Origin: Roseivirga sp. BDSF3-8
Lineage (GTDB): Bacteria > Bacteroidota > Bacteroidia > Cytophagales > Cyclobacteriaceae
DNA length: 64,000 nt
Assembly (NCBI RefSeq): GCF_041449215.1
Contig: NZ_JBGNFV010000001.1
Location: 1,401,001 to 1,465,000, forward strand
Reading direction: 5' to 3'
The notes under the pieces are model-generated. The model did no database searches. It was given only the letters and a program-made list of their open reading frames with translations, and was not told the DNA's origin. The first letter of the stretch is position 1; the number at the start of each line of letters is the position of its first letter. Below are positions 34,523-43,850 of this stretch, one piece after another. The position numbers and the translations under genes were made by a program.

Positions 34523-35293
34523 ATGAGGGCAATCTGGAAAGGTGCTATTGGCTTCGGGCTTGTTAACATCCCTATAAAACTATACAGCGCCACTGAGAGC
34601 AGACGTCTGGATCTGGACATGCTGGACAAGAGTGACCATGAACGGATCAGGTACAAGCGTGTGAACCAGAAGACGGGCAAAGAGGTGGACTGGGATGATA
34701 TCGTAAAGGGCTACCTGATGGAGGATGACTACATCATCCTGGAGGATGAGGACTTCGATAAAGCGGCCGCAAAGAAATCAAAGATCATAGAGATCAATGA
34801 GTTTGTGGAAGAGGGTAACATCGATGGCATTCTGTACAAGAACCCATACTTTATAGAGCCAGAAAAAAGCGGGCAAAAGGCTTATGCGCTACTACGTGAG
34901 GCGCTGACAAAGACTGAAAAGGTGGGCATAGCTACTTTTGTGCTCAGAAGCCGTGAGGACCTGGCGGTGATACGCCCGGCGGGAAATGTGCTCTACCTGC
35001 AGAAAATCCGCTTTGCGGAAGAGGTTAGAAGCCCGGATGAGCTTAATGTATCTGATGACACAGAGCTGAAGAAGAAGGAGCTGGACATGGCTGTTCAGCT
35101 TATAGAAAATTACAGCACGGACTTTGACCTGGGCCAGTATAAAGATACCTATACTGACGCGCTGATGCAGGTAATAGAGGCCAAGGCCAAAGGCAAGAAG
35201 CCGAAGGTGAAAAAGATGGAAGTGGCTCCCACAGAAGCAAAGGACCTTATGGCCCAGTTAAAAGCAAGCCTGCAACAGAAAAAAGCCTCATAA
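34523..35293 (+). CDS. ku: Ku protein, NHEJ DNA-end-binding
   Basis: 256 residues from ATG 34523, which gives the universal Ku start MRAIWKGAIGFGLVNIPIKL; an earlier ATG-like start at 34502 adds seven residues. Bacterial Ku is a homodimer that holds double-strand ends and recruits LigD. The core shows RVNQKTGKEVDWDDIVKGY, NPYFIEPEKSGQKAYALLRE and GIATFVLRSREDLAVI. The C-terminus is Lys-rich (KAKGKKPKVKK), as in Ku with DNA-binding extensions. It is three bases upstream of ligD. Confidence 0.95.
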   Translation: MRAIWKGAIGFGLVNIPIKLYSATESRRLDLDMLDKSDHERIRYKRVNQKTGKEVDWDDIVKGYLMEDDYIILEDEDFDKAAAKKSKIIEINEFVEEGNIDGILYKNPYFIEPEKSGQKAYALLREALTKTEKVGIATFVLRSREDLAVIRPAGNVLYLQKIRFAEEVRSPDELNVSDDTELKKKELDMAVQLIENYSTDFDLGQYKDTYTDALMQVIEAKAKGKKPKVKKMEVAPTEAKDLMAQLKASLQQKKAS

Positions 35294-35296
35294 GGT

Positions 35297-37828
35297 ATGG
35301 CTGACAAGGATCTCCTGTCCAAATATCGCACCAAAAGAGATTTCTCTAAGACTCCGGAACCTGCGGGTGAAATATCGTCATCTGCTAAAGACATGCACCG
35401 CTTCACTGTACAGCGGCACCAGGCGAGCCGGCTACACTATGACCTGCGCCTGGAGATAGAGGGTGTGTTGAAAAGCTGGGCAGTACCAAAGGGGCCCAGC
35501 ATGAACCCCTCGGATAAGCGGCTGGCGGTGGCTACGGAGGACCACCCTATGAAGTACCTGCACTTTGAGGGAGAAATACCGGAAGGCCAGTACGGGGCAG
35601 GGCTTATGCACGTGTGGGACACGGGTACATTTACAGCGACCAATGCTGAGGGGGAAAGTAATGAGTCGGCACTAAGGAAGGCCTACCAAAAAGGGGACCT
35701 GAAGCTAACTTTTGAGGGCAGTAAGCTGAAGGGGGATTTTGCGCTGGTACGTACGGGCCGGGAGGAGAACCACTGGCTTCTTATAAAAAAGAAGGACAAG
35801 TATGCGGCCAGCAAGGAATATGACAGCGAGGACCACCTCTCCCCTGCCATGGCCTTGCAGCAGAAAAAGAAGAAGGCGGCGAATAAGGATAGGCAAGCGA
35901 CTGAAAAACTACCGGAGGGTAAGGACAAGATGCCGCATGAGGTGAAGCCTATGCTGGCGACTTTGCACGAGGGGGTGTTTGATGACCCGGAATGGCTTTA
36001 TGAAATAAAATGGGACGGTTACCGTGCGATAGCAGAAGTGAAGGAGGATGATGTGAAGTTATATAGCCGTAATGGCAATAGCTTTTTAAAAAGTTACCCG
36101 CCCCTTGCTGACGCACTGGCTACGCTGCCGGGACCCCTGGTGGTGGATGGTGAGATCGTAGTGCTTAATAAAAATGGGGTTTCGAGCTTTCAGAAGCTGC
36201 AGAACTACGAGGACGAACAGGACCCTAACCTGTATTACTACATTTTTGATGTGCTGTTCTTTAATGGCTATGACCTGCGTGGTTTTGCGCTGCGTGAGCG
36301 CAAAAAGCTACTGGAGCAGCTGGCGGCTGTCCATGAACGCATACGTGTAAGTGATCATGTGGAGGGTAACGGCGAAGCTCTGCTGGAAGAGGCGGACAAA
36401 AAGGGGCTTGAGGGTATCATAGCTAAGCGGGCGGACAGCCCCTACCGTACTGGCTCACGCTCACGTGACTGGCTGAAGATCAAGTTGGTGAAGCAGATGG
36501 ACGCGATTATCATAGGATACACTGAGCCAACAGGAAGCCGGAAGCACTTTGGCAGCCTGCTCCTGGCTGTCCATGATATAGATGGTGAGCTGGAATATGT
36601 AGGCCGGGTAGGTACGGGCTTTGACGAGGATACGCTGGAGGATCTAAAAAAGAAGCTTGACCGAATAGGCCGAAAAACCTGTCCTGTCACACCAAAACCT
36701 AAAACGGACCGTGCCACTTACTGGGTGACACCTAAGCTTATAGCGGAAGTGGGCTATAGCGAACGTACTGATGAAGGCTCACTGCGGCACCCGGTATATA
36801 AAGGCCTGAGAAAAGATAAGGACCCTGAGGAGGTAGTGGCAGAAAAGAGCACTCCTGCGCAACAAACGGGGGAAGCGGATGAACTGGTGAAGAAACTGAC
36901 CTCTGCTAAAGAACTAAAGCTACAACCTGAAGGCAGGGAGGTGAGCCTAAGCAACCTGAAAAAGGTATACTGGCGGGGGGAAAAAGAGATTACGAAAGGT
37001 GCCTTACTGGCTTACTATGCACAAGTAGCTCCTTATTTACTGCCTCACCTGGAGGGGCGGCCTCAAAGCCTGCACCGGTATCCTGACGGGATTGAGGGAA
37101 AGAACTTCTACCACAAGGATGCTGGTGACCTGGCGCCTGACTGGATGAAAACGTATGGTGTGGACTCTGATTCGGCTAATAAAGAGATATGCTACCTTAC
37201 TATTTCTGATCTTTCCGGCCTTCTATTTACCGTAAATTTGGGGTGCATCGCACTAAATCCGTGGCTGTCGCGCACAGTGGCAGCGGATATGCCGGATTAT
37301 TGTGTGATAGACCTTGACCCTTCGGAGAAAAACACTTTTGAAGAGGTGATAGAGGTGGCACAGGTCATTCATAGCATACTGGAAAAGGCAAAAATTCCTT
37401 GTTACCCAAAAACGTCGGGTAGTACGGGGATTCACATACTCATCCCCCTTGGTGGCTCTTATACTTATGAGCAGTCAAGGGATTTTGCACGTGTCATTTG
37501 CATGATTGCTATGCACCAGCTACCAAAGCTTACGAGTATGGAGCGAAGCCCCTCTAAGCGCAAGGGGAAAATTTATCTGGATTACCTGCAAAACAAAAAA
37601 GGGGCCACACTGGCGTGTGCCTATTCTGTACGGCCAAAGCCGGGGGCGCCGGTATCTGCCCCCCTGCAATGGGATGAGGTAAAAACAGGGCTTAAGATCT
37701 CCGACTTCACGCTGTTTAATATGCCGGACAGGCTGCAGAAAACCGGTGACCTGGCCGCCCCCGTACTGCAGGAAGGGTTGGATATGGGGGCAGCGATAGA
37801 TCGCTTATCGGAATTGGACACTGAATAA
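35297..37828 (+). CDS. ligD: DNA ligase D, three-domain NHEJ enzyme
   Basis: 843 residues, order phosphoesterase-ligase-polymerase. The 3'-phosphoesterase (about 35-170) has RLHYDLRLEIEGVLKSWAVP and EDHPMKYLHFEGEIP. The ATP-dependent ligase (about 215-500) has its AMP-lysine K238 in YEIKWDGYRA, plus LVVDGEIVVL and EGIIAKR. The archaeo-eukaryotic primase-like polymerase (about 545-840) has the acidic pair in VIDLDP (D672, D674) and the SGSTGIHIL motif. It repairs double-strand breaks with Ku. Lys-rich linkers near 190 and 510 join the domains. Confidence 0.95.
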   Translation: MADKDLLSKYRTKRDFSKTPEPAGEISSSAKDMHRFTVQRHQASRLHYDLRLEIEGVLKSWAVPKGPSMNPSDKRLAVATEDHPMKYLHFEGEIPEGQYGAGLMHVWDTGTFTATNAEGESNESALRKAYQKGDLKLTFEGSKLKGDFALVRTGREENHWLLIKKKDKYAASKEYDSEDHLSPAMALQQKKKKAANKDRQATEKLPEGKDKMPHEVKPMLATLHEGVFDDPEWLYEIKWDGYRAIAEVKEDDVKLYSRNGNSFLKSYPPLADALATLPGPLVVDGEIVVLNKNGVSSFQKLQNYEDEQDPNLYYYIFDVLFFNGYDLRGFALRERKKLLEQLAAVHERIRVSDHVEGNGEALLEEADKKGLEGIIAKRADSPYRTGSRSRDWLKIKLVKQMDAIIIGYTEPTGSRKHFGSLLLAVHDIDGELEYVGRVGTGFDEDTLEDLKKKLDRIGRKTCPVTPKPKTDRATYWVTPKLIAEVGYSERTDEGSLRHPVYKGLRKDKDPEEVVAEKSTPAQQTGEADELVKKLTSAKELKLQPEGREVSLSNLKKVYWRGEKEITKGALLAYYAQVAPYLLPHLEGRPQSLHRYPDGIEGKNFYHKDAGDLAPDWMKTYGVDSDSANKEICYLTISDLSGLLFTVNLGCIALNPWLSRTVAADMPDYCVIDLDPSEKNTFEEVIEVAQVIHSILEKAKIPCYPKTSGSTGIHILIPLGGSYTYEQSRDFARVICMIAMHQLPKLTSMERSPSKRKGKIYLDYLQNKKGATLACAYSVRPKPGAPVSAPLQWDEVKTGLKISDFTLFNMPDRLQKTGDLAAPVLQEGLDMGAAIDRLSELDTE

Positions 37829-38363
37829 GTAAGCTATCCGGGCTTGAGCACCGGGGGGTTGAGAGCCTGAATCCACCGCCAGCAGGTAAGGTTTACAGCG
37901 CTAAAGCTGATTTCAGTACTTTTTGCCGATTAATAAAGCGTCTGCAAAACAGAATTAAACCGGATGAATGGTAGGTAGAGGTTTTTAAAAAAAATTTCAG
38001 GCACCTGATCATTAGGCTGTATTTGATCGTGATGCAGGGTGTATTTCTTAGCGAGTGATAATCACGCAAAAAAGACCAGCGAAACCTACCCTAAGCATAT
38101 TCTTTATAAAACCTGTTGAAGGATTCTTCCCTAACATCTATTTCTGATGATAAATACTGCCCTTGAATCCGGGGGACCTAGGTGGCTAGAAACAGGTAAA
38201 TTCATAGGTTAAATGAACTTAAACTTATGGCGGGGAGGGCTTTCATACGGGTGTAAGGACTTACATATTATTGACTTGCCGTTACTTATGGATTATGGTT
38301 CTTTTGTTTCGGCACAGTTTTAGCATGTAGCTATTACGGTATGTTTGGATTTTCCCAAGAGCT
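37829..38363 (+). other. Gene-free 535-bp gap
   Basis: No reading frame, RNA structure or terminator that I can support. The end near 38270 is AT-rich and may hold the promoter of the 86-aa gene. Confidence 0.5.
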
Positions 38364-38624
38364 ATGATTTCATACATGACATTTAACACGCTATCTCTCG
38401 AAGAGCGCGTGCAGCACCTCTGGAGATATGGCACGTACCTGCACGCCCGGAAGAGTGGAGAGAACCGGGTATGCCTGTACTACATGGAAAACTTCTATGT
38501 AGAGGCGTGGTTCCGGGATTGTGAAAAGGACAGAGATAACATTTTGCTAAAACTGAAGACATTTAGCGACAAAGAAAGCTTATCACCTTATCTTAAATCG
38601 ATTAAGATCAAGGATCTGTTTTAA
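38364..38624 (+). CDS. Hypothetical protein (86 aa)
   Basis: 86 residues (or 82 from ATG 38376). Begins TFNTLSLEERVQHLWRYGTY, then LYYMENFYVEAWF, a pattern I have seen in short Cytophagales proteins of unknown function. No signal peptide or TM. It has a terminator (38653-38696), so it is a single-gene unit upstream of the kinase operon. Confidence 0.65.
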   Translation: MISYMTFNTLSLEERVQHLWRYGTYLHARKSGENRVCLYYMENFYVEAWFRDCEKDRDNILLKLKTFSDKESLSPYLKSIKIKDLF

Positions 38625-38652
38625 GCAATAACGATACGTTAAAAACTTTACG

Positions 38653-38696
38653 GGGATGATCTGCCACTGGTGCAGGTGATCCCTTTATTTTTTTTA
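38653..38696 (+). terminator. Intrinsic terminator
   Basis: GGGATGATCTGC pairs with GCAGGTGATCCC around CACTGGT, with one or two mismatches, then a T8 tract. It lies after the 86-aa gene and 44 bases before the kinase operon start. Confidence 0.75.
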
Positions 38697-38739
38697 TGCG
38701 GGCGATTGGCTAACTTAATCGGCTACCATATTCCAATCC

Positions 38740-40182
38740 ATGCATATCCGCGAACTACAACACATTCAACTTTTTAAAGGCGTTTCCGACCAGGAATTTA
38801 CCTGTGATGTAGAAGGATCCCATAAGGTATTGCAGGAAGGTGATATTCTCTTCAGAGAAGGCGAAGAGGCTACTTTCTTTTTCCTGGTGCTGGAAGGCAG
38901 GCTTGAGCTATACCGTATAATAAAGGGGGATGAGCTTACGATCAACGAATTCACCGTAGGCACCACCGGGGGTGAGGTACCTTTGCTTGGGGGCACGCCT
39001 CATCTGGCAAATTGCCGGGCAAGGGAAGACACTACCATTTTTTGTCTGGATAAGGAGCATTTCTGGAAAATGATGGGCAACTGCCGCACTATCAGGGAGC
39101 GAATACTAGCCGATAATGCAAACAGAAGCAGCGAGTTAAGCATTATGTCCTTTCAGCGTGAAAAGCTGATAAGCCTGGGCACTATGTCTGCCGGCCTGGC
39201 CCACGAACTCAACAACCCGGCGGCGGCGGCACGGCGCGCAGCCCGTAATCTGCAGTCCACGCTGTCCCGCTTTGACAGGAGTTCGGCCAGCATACTGGCT
39301 AAATACATCTTTCGAAATCCGGAGGCTGCATCCGAAAAGGGATACCCGTTTAAAGAAATAGAAGATAAAAGGCAGCTGGAGGGGGTAAAGCTGGACATGA
39401 TGGCCCGCAGGGATCGTGAGGACGAGATGGCTGACTGGCTGGAAGAGATGGGCATGGGGGACCCGTATGAAATAGCGGGCACACTGGTGGACTGTGGGTA
39501 TGAACGTGAGGTGATGGAGGGTTTTTCTCAAAAACTCATAGCTGAAGAGGTCCCCAACTTCATTACCTGGGTGTACCAGGAGATGGAAATTCACCGCCTG
39601 GCGGATGAGTTGGCTAAAAGTACTATCCGCATTTCGGATGTGATAGCTGCTATGAAGTCATACAGTTTCATGGACCGTTCTATGGAAAAAAAGAAAACGG
39701 GTCTGAAGGAGGGGTTAGAAGATACACTTACATTATTGCACTTTAAACTAAAGAAGAAGAACATTAGTCTGGAAAAACACTTTGATGAAAGTGCCCCCGC
39801 TGTTCCGGTGTATGGCAGCGAGATCAACCAGGTATGGACGAACCTGCTGGACAACGCCATAGATGCGGTGGATAAAGGCGGAAAGATAAGGGTGGGCTTA
39901 ATGCCTTATAGAGAGGGCCGGCAGGAATATGCCCTTGTGACTTTTGCTGATAATGGACATGGTATCCCGGAAAAGATCCGTAAGAATATTTTTGATCCGT
40001 TCTTTACGACAAAGGAGGTAGGCAAAGGTACCGGCCTGGGGCTGGATATAAGCTACCGTATAGTGGTATCACGACATAAGGGAAGGCTTACTTTTGATAC
40101 TGACGAGTCAGGAACAACTTTTTGCGTAAAGCTCCCTGCGGCGGATCCGGAACAAAAACAAACCAACAACCCGGTAAACTGA
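38740..40182 (+). CDS. Soluble histidine kinase with N-terminal cyclic-nucleotide-binding-like domain (first of pair)
   Basis: 480 residues, no TM. Residues 1-130 form a CRP/cNMP-binding-like beta roll ([47 protein letters not shown]). The phospho-His155 is in [16 protein letters not shown] long helical block (about 170-330) follows, then the ATPase ([45 protein letters not shown]). The GTG start of the next gene directly follows its stop. The cNMP pocket ends in LANCRAR with one Arg, so ligand binding is possible but unproven. Confidence 0.85.
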   Translation: MHIRELQHIQLFKGVSDQEFTCDVEGSHKVLQEGDILFREGEEATFFFLVLEGRLELYRIIKGDELTINEFTVGTTGGEVPLLGGTPHLANCRAREDTTIFCLDKEHFWKMMGNCRTIRERILADNANRSSELSIMSFQREKLISLGTMSAGLAHELNNPAAAARRAARNLQSTLSRFDRSSASILAKYIFRNPEAASEKGYPFKEIEDKRQLEGVKLDMMARRDREDEMADWLEEMGMGDPYEIAGTLVDCGYEREVMEGFSQKLIAEEVPNFITWVYQEMEIHRLADELAKSTIRISDVIAAMKSYSFMDRSMEKKKTGLKEGLEDTLTLLHFKLKKKNISLEKHFDESAPAVPVYGSEINQVWTNLLDNAIDAVDKGGKIRVGLMPYREGRQEYALVTFADNGHGIPEKIRKNIFDPFFTTKEVGKGTGLGLDISYRIVVSRHKGRLTFDTDESGTTFCVKLPAADPEQKQTNNPVN

Positions 40183-41586
40183 GTGAAAGATACAGACCCG
40201 ATAAATGCCCAGTACTTACTGGACCTGAACCTGACAGAGGAAATGACGCTGGAACAGGCAGAGTGGCTTATCAGTATCAGCCGTTTTGTAGAATTGCAGG
40301 ACGGGGAACATCTGGCTGATCCGGGGGATAAGATAGAGCACACGCACATCATACTTGAGGGCATGCTGGAGGTGTATAACAGCGTAGGTGGCCAGTTTTT
40401 ACTAATGGCCAGGTATGAGAAAGGGGGGGTAACGGGCCTGCTACCTTACTCACGCATGACTCATGTGCAGGGGAAGGCCCGCGCAGAAGGGTATACGCGC
40501 CTGATGCTGCTGCCAAAATCATGCTTCCCTGAAATGGCCAAACGTGCGCCCGCGCTGATACAGCGGCTGGTGGAAATCATGCTGGACCGCACCCGCGACT
40601 CCACGCGTACGGAGCAGCAACGGGAAAAAATGATCTCCCTGGGGAAAATATCGGCGGGTTTTGCTCACGAACTTAATAACCCAGCCTCAGCCATTAACAG
40701 GGCAGCCACTACGCTGAAAGATGCCTTTGACAAAGCGGTGGAAACGCTGGAAAAGACCGGGGAAAGCGGCTTGAATAAGGATGCCTGGTACCGCCTCCGG
40801 GTGTTGCTGGACGAGATAGACCATGGGGAGAAGGAGGACCTGAGCGTGCTGGAGCGATCGGATGAGGAGGACCGCCTGGAGGACCTCTTCGAGGACTGGG
40901 GGATAGAAAACAGCTATGCGATGGCGGACGAACTGGTGGAAATGGGGTTGAAGGCGGAGGACGTAGACTTACTGGCCGGAGAGGCAAATAAAGAAGCGCT
41001 CCCTGAAGCAATAGGCCTGCTGACTCAACTGGCTACGCTGCAGGCTACTATCAAAGAGGTGAAGAATGCCTCGGTAAAGATATCTGACCTTATAGCTTCT
41101 GTGAAAAGCTACTCACATATGGACCGCTCTCCGGAGATGGAGCTTATGAATATTGAAGAGGGCATAAACCATACGCTGACGATCCTGAGTAATCAGCTTC
41201 ATGAAAAGGATATTCAACTGGATCTGCAATATGACAAATCGCTACCCAAGCTGAAGGTATATGTGAGCGAACTGAACCAGGTATGGACGAACCTGCTGGA
41301 CAATGCAGTGGATGCGATGGAGCCGGGGGGGAGGATCATAATAGAAACTACGGATAAAGGGGAGTTTATTCATGTTAATATTAAGGATGAAGGCCGGGGC
41401 ATAGCACCTGAGATTCGATCTAAGATCTTCGACCCATTTTTCACGACAAAAAATACGGGGGCGCAGGGCCTGGGACTGGATATTGCGTTGCGCATAGTAA
41501 GGCTGCACAAGGGTGATATTACGGTAGAAAGCCGCAAAGGCGAAACCTGCTTTACGGTGTGCCTGCCCAAGGAAATTAAAACATAA
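40183..41586 (+). CDS. Soluble histidine kinase with cNMP-binding-like domain (second of pair)
   Basis: 467 residues starting at GTG 40183, directly after the stop of the previous gene. It is a diverged paralogue with the same plan: cNMP-like roll at about 20-130 (LEGMLEVYNSVGG, FLLMARYEKGG), phospho-His162 in [16 protein letters not shown], an acidic helical block at about 195-260, and ATPase with [27 protein letters not shown] and GLGLDIALRIV. The pocket motif is poorer than in the first kinase. Paralogy suggests a heterodimer or two inputs to one regulator. Confidence 0.85.
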   Translation: MKDTDPINAQYLLDLNLTEEMTLEQAEWLISISRFVELQDGEHLADPGDKIEHTHIILEGMLEVYNSVGGQFLLMARYEKGGVTGLLPYSRMTHVQGKARAEGYTRLMLLPKSCFPEMAKRAPALIQRLVEIMLDRTRDSTRTEQQREKMISLGKISAGFAHELNNPASAINRAATTLKDAFDKAVETLEKTGESGLNKDAWYRLRVLLDEIDHGEKEDLSVLERSDEEDRLEDLFEDWGIENSYAMADELVEMGLKAEDVDLLAGEANKEALPEAIGLLTQLATLQATIKEVKNASVKISDLIASVKSYSHMDRSPEMELMNIEEGINHTLTILSNQLHEKDIQLDLQYDKSLPKLKVYVSELNQVWTNLLDNAVDAMEPGGRIIIETTDKGEFIHVNIKDEGRGIAPEIRSKIFDPFFTTKNTGAQGLGLDIALRIVRLHKGDITVESRKGETCFTVCLPKEIKT

Positions 41587-41589
41587 ACC

Positions 41590-43257
41590 ATGGCTGCCAA
41601 TAAACCTATCATATTTGCCATAGATGATGACGCGCAGGTGCTGCGGGCCATTGAGCGTGACCTGAGAAGTGAATACCGCCAAGATTACAGGATCATGGGA
41701 ACGGACTCGGTAGAGGAAGCCCTGGAAGCGGTGGAGAAGCTTAAGCAAAGGGGTGATACGATAGCGCTCTTTGTCTCGGATCAGCGAATGCCTGAAATGC
41801 TGGGGGTGGAATTTCTGGAAAAAACGAAAGCGCATTTCCCGGAAGCCAGGCGTGTGCTGCTTACGGCTTATTCGGATACGGATGCCGCCATAAGGGCTAT
41901 AAATGAGGTGCGCCTGGATTACTACCTGATGAAGCCATGGGACCCGCCGGAGGAGAAGTTGTACCCGGTATTGAATGAACTGCTTGAGGACTGGCAGCTG
42001 TCTTACCGGCCGGAATTTGCAGGGATAAAGGTAATAGGTCATCAGTACAACCCGCTGTCTCATGAGATCAAGGACTTTCTGGCTGGCAACCTGATCCCCT
42101 ATCAATGGTATGCCTATGGTATGAATAATAAGGCGGAGGAGTGGCTGAAAACGCTGAAAATGGAGGCTACGGATCTGCCGGTGGTGCTACTAGAGGACGG
42201 TACGCCTATGAAACAGCCTTCCATAGCTGACCTGGCGTCTGAAATAGGGCTGAATACGGAGGCTAGCCAGGACCTGTACGATGTGGCTATCATAGGTGCC
42301 GGGCCGGCGGGGCTGGCTGCGGCTGTATATGGTGGGTCGGAAGGGCTAAATACGACCATGATCGAAAAAAGGGCTCCCGGCGGGCAGGCGGGGACTAGCT
42401 CGCGTATTGAGAACTACCTAGGATTTCCTAACGGACTTAGTGGCTCTGAACTGGCGCGGAGGGCTATCAGCCAGGCTACGCGCTTCGGGATTGAGTTTAT
42501 ATCTCCGAAGGAGGTGAAGGCCATAAGGCTGAAAGATAAGTACAAGGTGCTGGAGCTGAACGATGGCAGTGAGCTTACTGCCCGTAGTATAGTGATTACC
42601 ACCGGGGTAAACTACCGTAAACTGCCAGCAGAAGGTGTGGACAATTTTACAGGGGCGGGGGTGTACTACGGGGCTGCCACTACTGAGGCAAATAGCTGCA
42701 AGGAAAAGACGGTGTTTGTAGTAGGGGGGGGAAACTCTGCCGGACAGGGGGCTGTGTACCTGAGTCAGTATGCGCGTAAGGTGTATATAGTGATACGTAA
42801 ACCTGACCTGACGGATAGTATGTCTCATTATCTGATAGACCAGATAAACCGCATTAAGAACATAGAGGTGCTGGGGGAAACGGAGGTGGTAAAGGCTTGC
42901 GGAGAGGAGCACCTTGAGAAGGTGGTACTGCGGGACAATCGCAAGGGCGAGAACCGGGAGGAGGCTGCCGACTCATTATTTATTTTTATTGGTGCAAAAC
43001 CTTATACTGCGTGGCTTGACGGCACGGTACTAACAAGTGATAAGGGCTTTCTTATCACGGGCCGCGAACTGCAGCGTTGCGGTGACTTCCCTAAGGTATG
43101 GAAGCTGGAAAGGGAGCCTTTTCTACTGGAAACCTCGGTGCCGGGTATATTTGCAGCAGGTGATGTGCGATCAGGGGCTATGAACCGGATAGCCTCGGCC
43201 GTAGGCGAAGGGGCTATGGCGATAAAAATGGTGCACCAGTACCTGGGTGAGGTATAA
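41590..43257 (+). CDS. Response-regulator receiver fused to thioredoxin-reductase-like flavoprotein
   Basis: 555 residues. Receiver at about 5-130 (acidic DDD at 12-14, phospho-Asp64 in FVSDQRMPEM, Thr92, Lys115). A thioredoxin/glutaredoxin-like linker at about 145-222 (KVIGHQYNPLSHEI with no CxxC, LPVVLLEDGTPMKQP). FAD-binding GAGPAG at 236-241, NAD(P)H-binding GGGNSAG at 379-385, and FAD C-terminal GIFAAGDV at 519-526. The redox-active CxxC of thioredoxin reductase is absent, replaced by YYGAATTEA (about 359-367). It follows the kinases with a 3-bp gap, so phosphorylation by them is likely. The substrate is unknown. Confidence 0.9.
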   Translation: MAANKPIIFAIDDDAQVLRAIERDLRSEYRQDYRIMGTDSVEEALEAVEKLKQRGDTIALFVSDQRMPEMLGVEFLEKTKAHFPEARRVLLTAYSDTDAAIRAINEVRLDYYLMKPWDPPEEKLYPVLNELLEDWQLSYRPEFAGIKVIGHQYNPLSHEIKDFLAGNLIPYQWYAYGMNNKAEEWLKTLKMEATDLPVVLLEDGTPMKQPSIADLASEIGLNTEASQDLYDVAIIGAGPAGLAAAVYGGSEGLNTTMIEKRAPGGQAGTSSRIENYLGFPNGLSGSELARRAISQATRFGIEFISPKEVKAIRLKDKYKVLELNDGSELTARSIVITTGVNYRKLPAEGVDNFTGAGVYYGAATTEANSCKEKTVFVVGGGNSAGQGAVYLSQYARKVYIVIRKPDLTDSMSHYLIDQINRIKNIEVLGETEVVKACGEEHLEKVVLRDNRKGENREEAADSLFIFIGAKPYTAWLDGTVLTSDKGFLITGRELQRCGDFPKVWKLEREPFLLETSVPGIFAAGDVRSGAMNRIASAVGEGAMAIKMVHQYLGEV

Positions 43258-43260
43258 ACA

Positions 43261-43836
43261 TTAGTACCCGCCAAATGAGCCATTAAAGAGTGGCAAGGTA
43301 ACGAGTATGGAGAAGCTACTATTCCTGACGGATACGCTATTTACATCTGAGATATCCTGCAGGCCGATATGGTAGGTGGCGGTAACACCCCAGTTTACTG
43401 CATTATAGCCTAAACCTACGGGCAAAAACACCTCAAAGGGGGTGAAGTTATCCTCGACATCATCAGTAGTACTTCGGCTTTCATCTTCTGCTGAGAGCAG
43501 ATAGCCCAGGGCGGGGCCAGACTCAACATACAAGCCTTTTCGCGGGCTCTGGATATAATACCGTAAGAGCAAAGGGGCCTGGAGGTAGAGCAGGCTGATC
43601 TCATTGTCTTCCTCGCCTTCACTACCCAATAATGACATGGCTATCTCGGGACTAAACACGACTCTTTTGGTTATTTCGGCTACTTCCAGGTAGGTACCGA
43701 AACGATAGCCAAGCAGGTAGCCCTGGTCGGCGGCGTCAGTACGGAAGGTAGAAAGGGAGGGCCCCACCCGCACGCCGTATTGGGCATACAGCGGGCAGGA
43801 GCTTAAAAGGAATAAGATTAGAAGGAGTCTTTTCAT
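43261..43836 (-). CDS. Outer-membrane beta-barrel protein (PorT-like)
   Basis: 191 residues. Signal peptide 1-18 (SSCPLYAQ), then an alternating beta-barrel pattern with GVRVGPSLSTF at the mature start and ending in FSILVTLPLFNGSFGGY, as in small eight-strand barrels of Bacteroidota. Convergent with the flavoprotein gene, separated by 3 bp. It is 14 bp downstream of the lipoprotein gene on the same strand. Confidence 0.75.
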   Translation of the reverse strand: MKRLLLILFLLSSCPLYAQYGVRVGPSLSTFRTDAADQGYLLGYRFGTYLEVAEITKRVVFSPEIAMSLLGSEGEEDNEISLLYLQAPLLLRYYIQSPRKGLYVESGPALGYLLSAEDESRSTTDDVEDNFTPFEVFLPVGLGYNAVNWGVTATYHIGLQDISDVNSVSVRNSSFSILVTLPLFNGSFGGY

Positions 43837-43850
43837 TTACTATCCGGGGT

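Noticed and set aside
41242-42105. 287-codon minus-strand reading frame
   Set aside because: Shadow of the second kinase and the receiver gene; no motif and it crosses two well-supported genes.
41590-43257. Ordinary thioredoxin reductase (trxB)
   Set aside because: The CxxC active site is missing and the N-terminus is a receiver domain.
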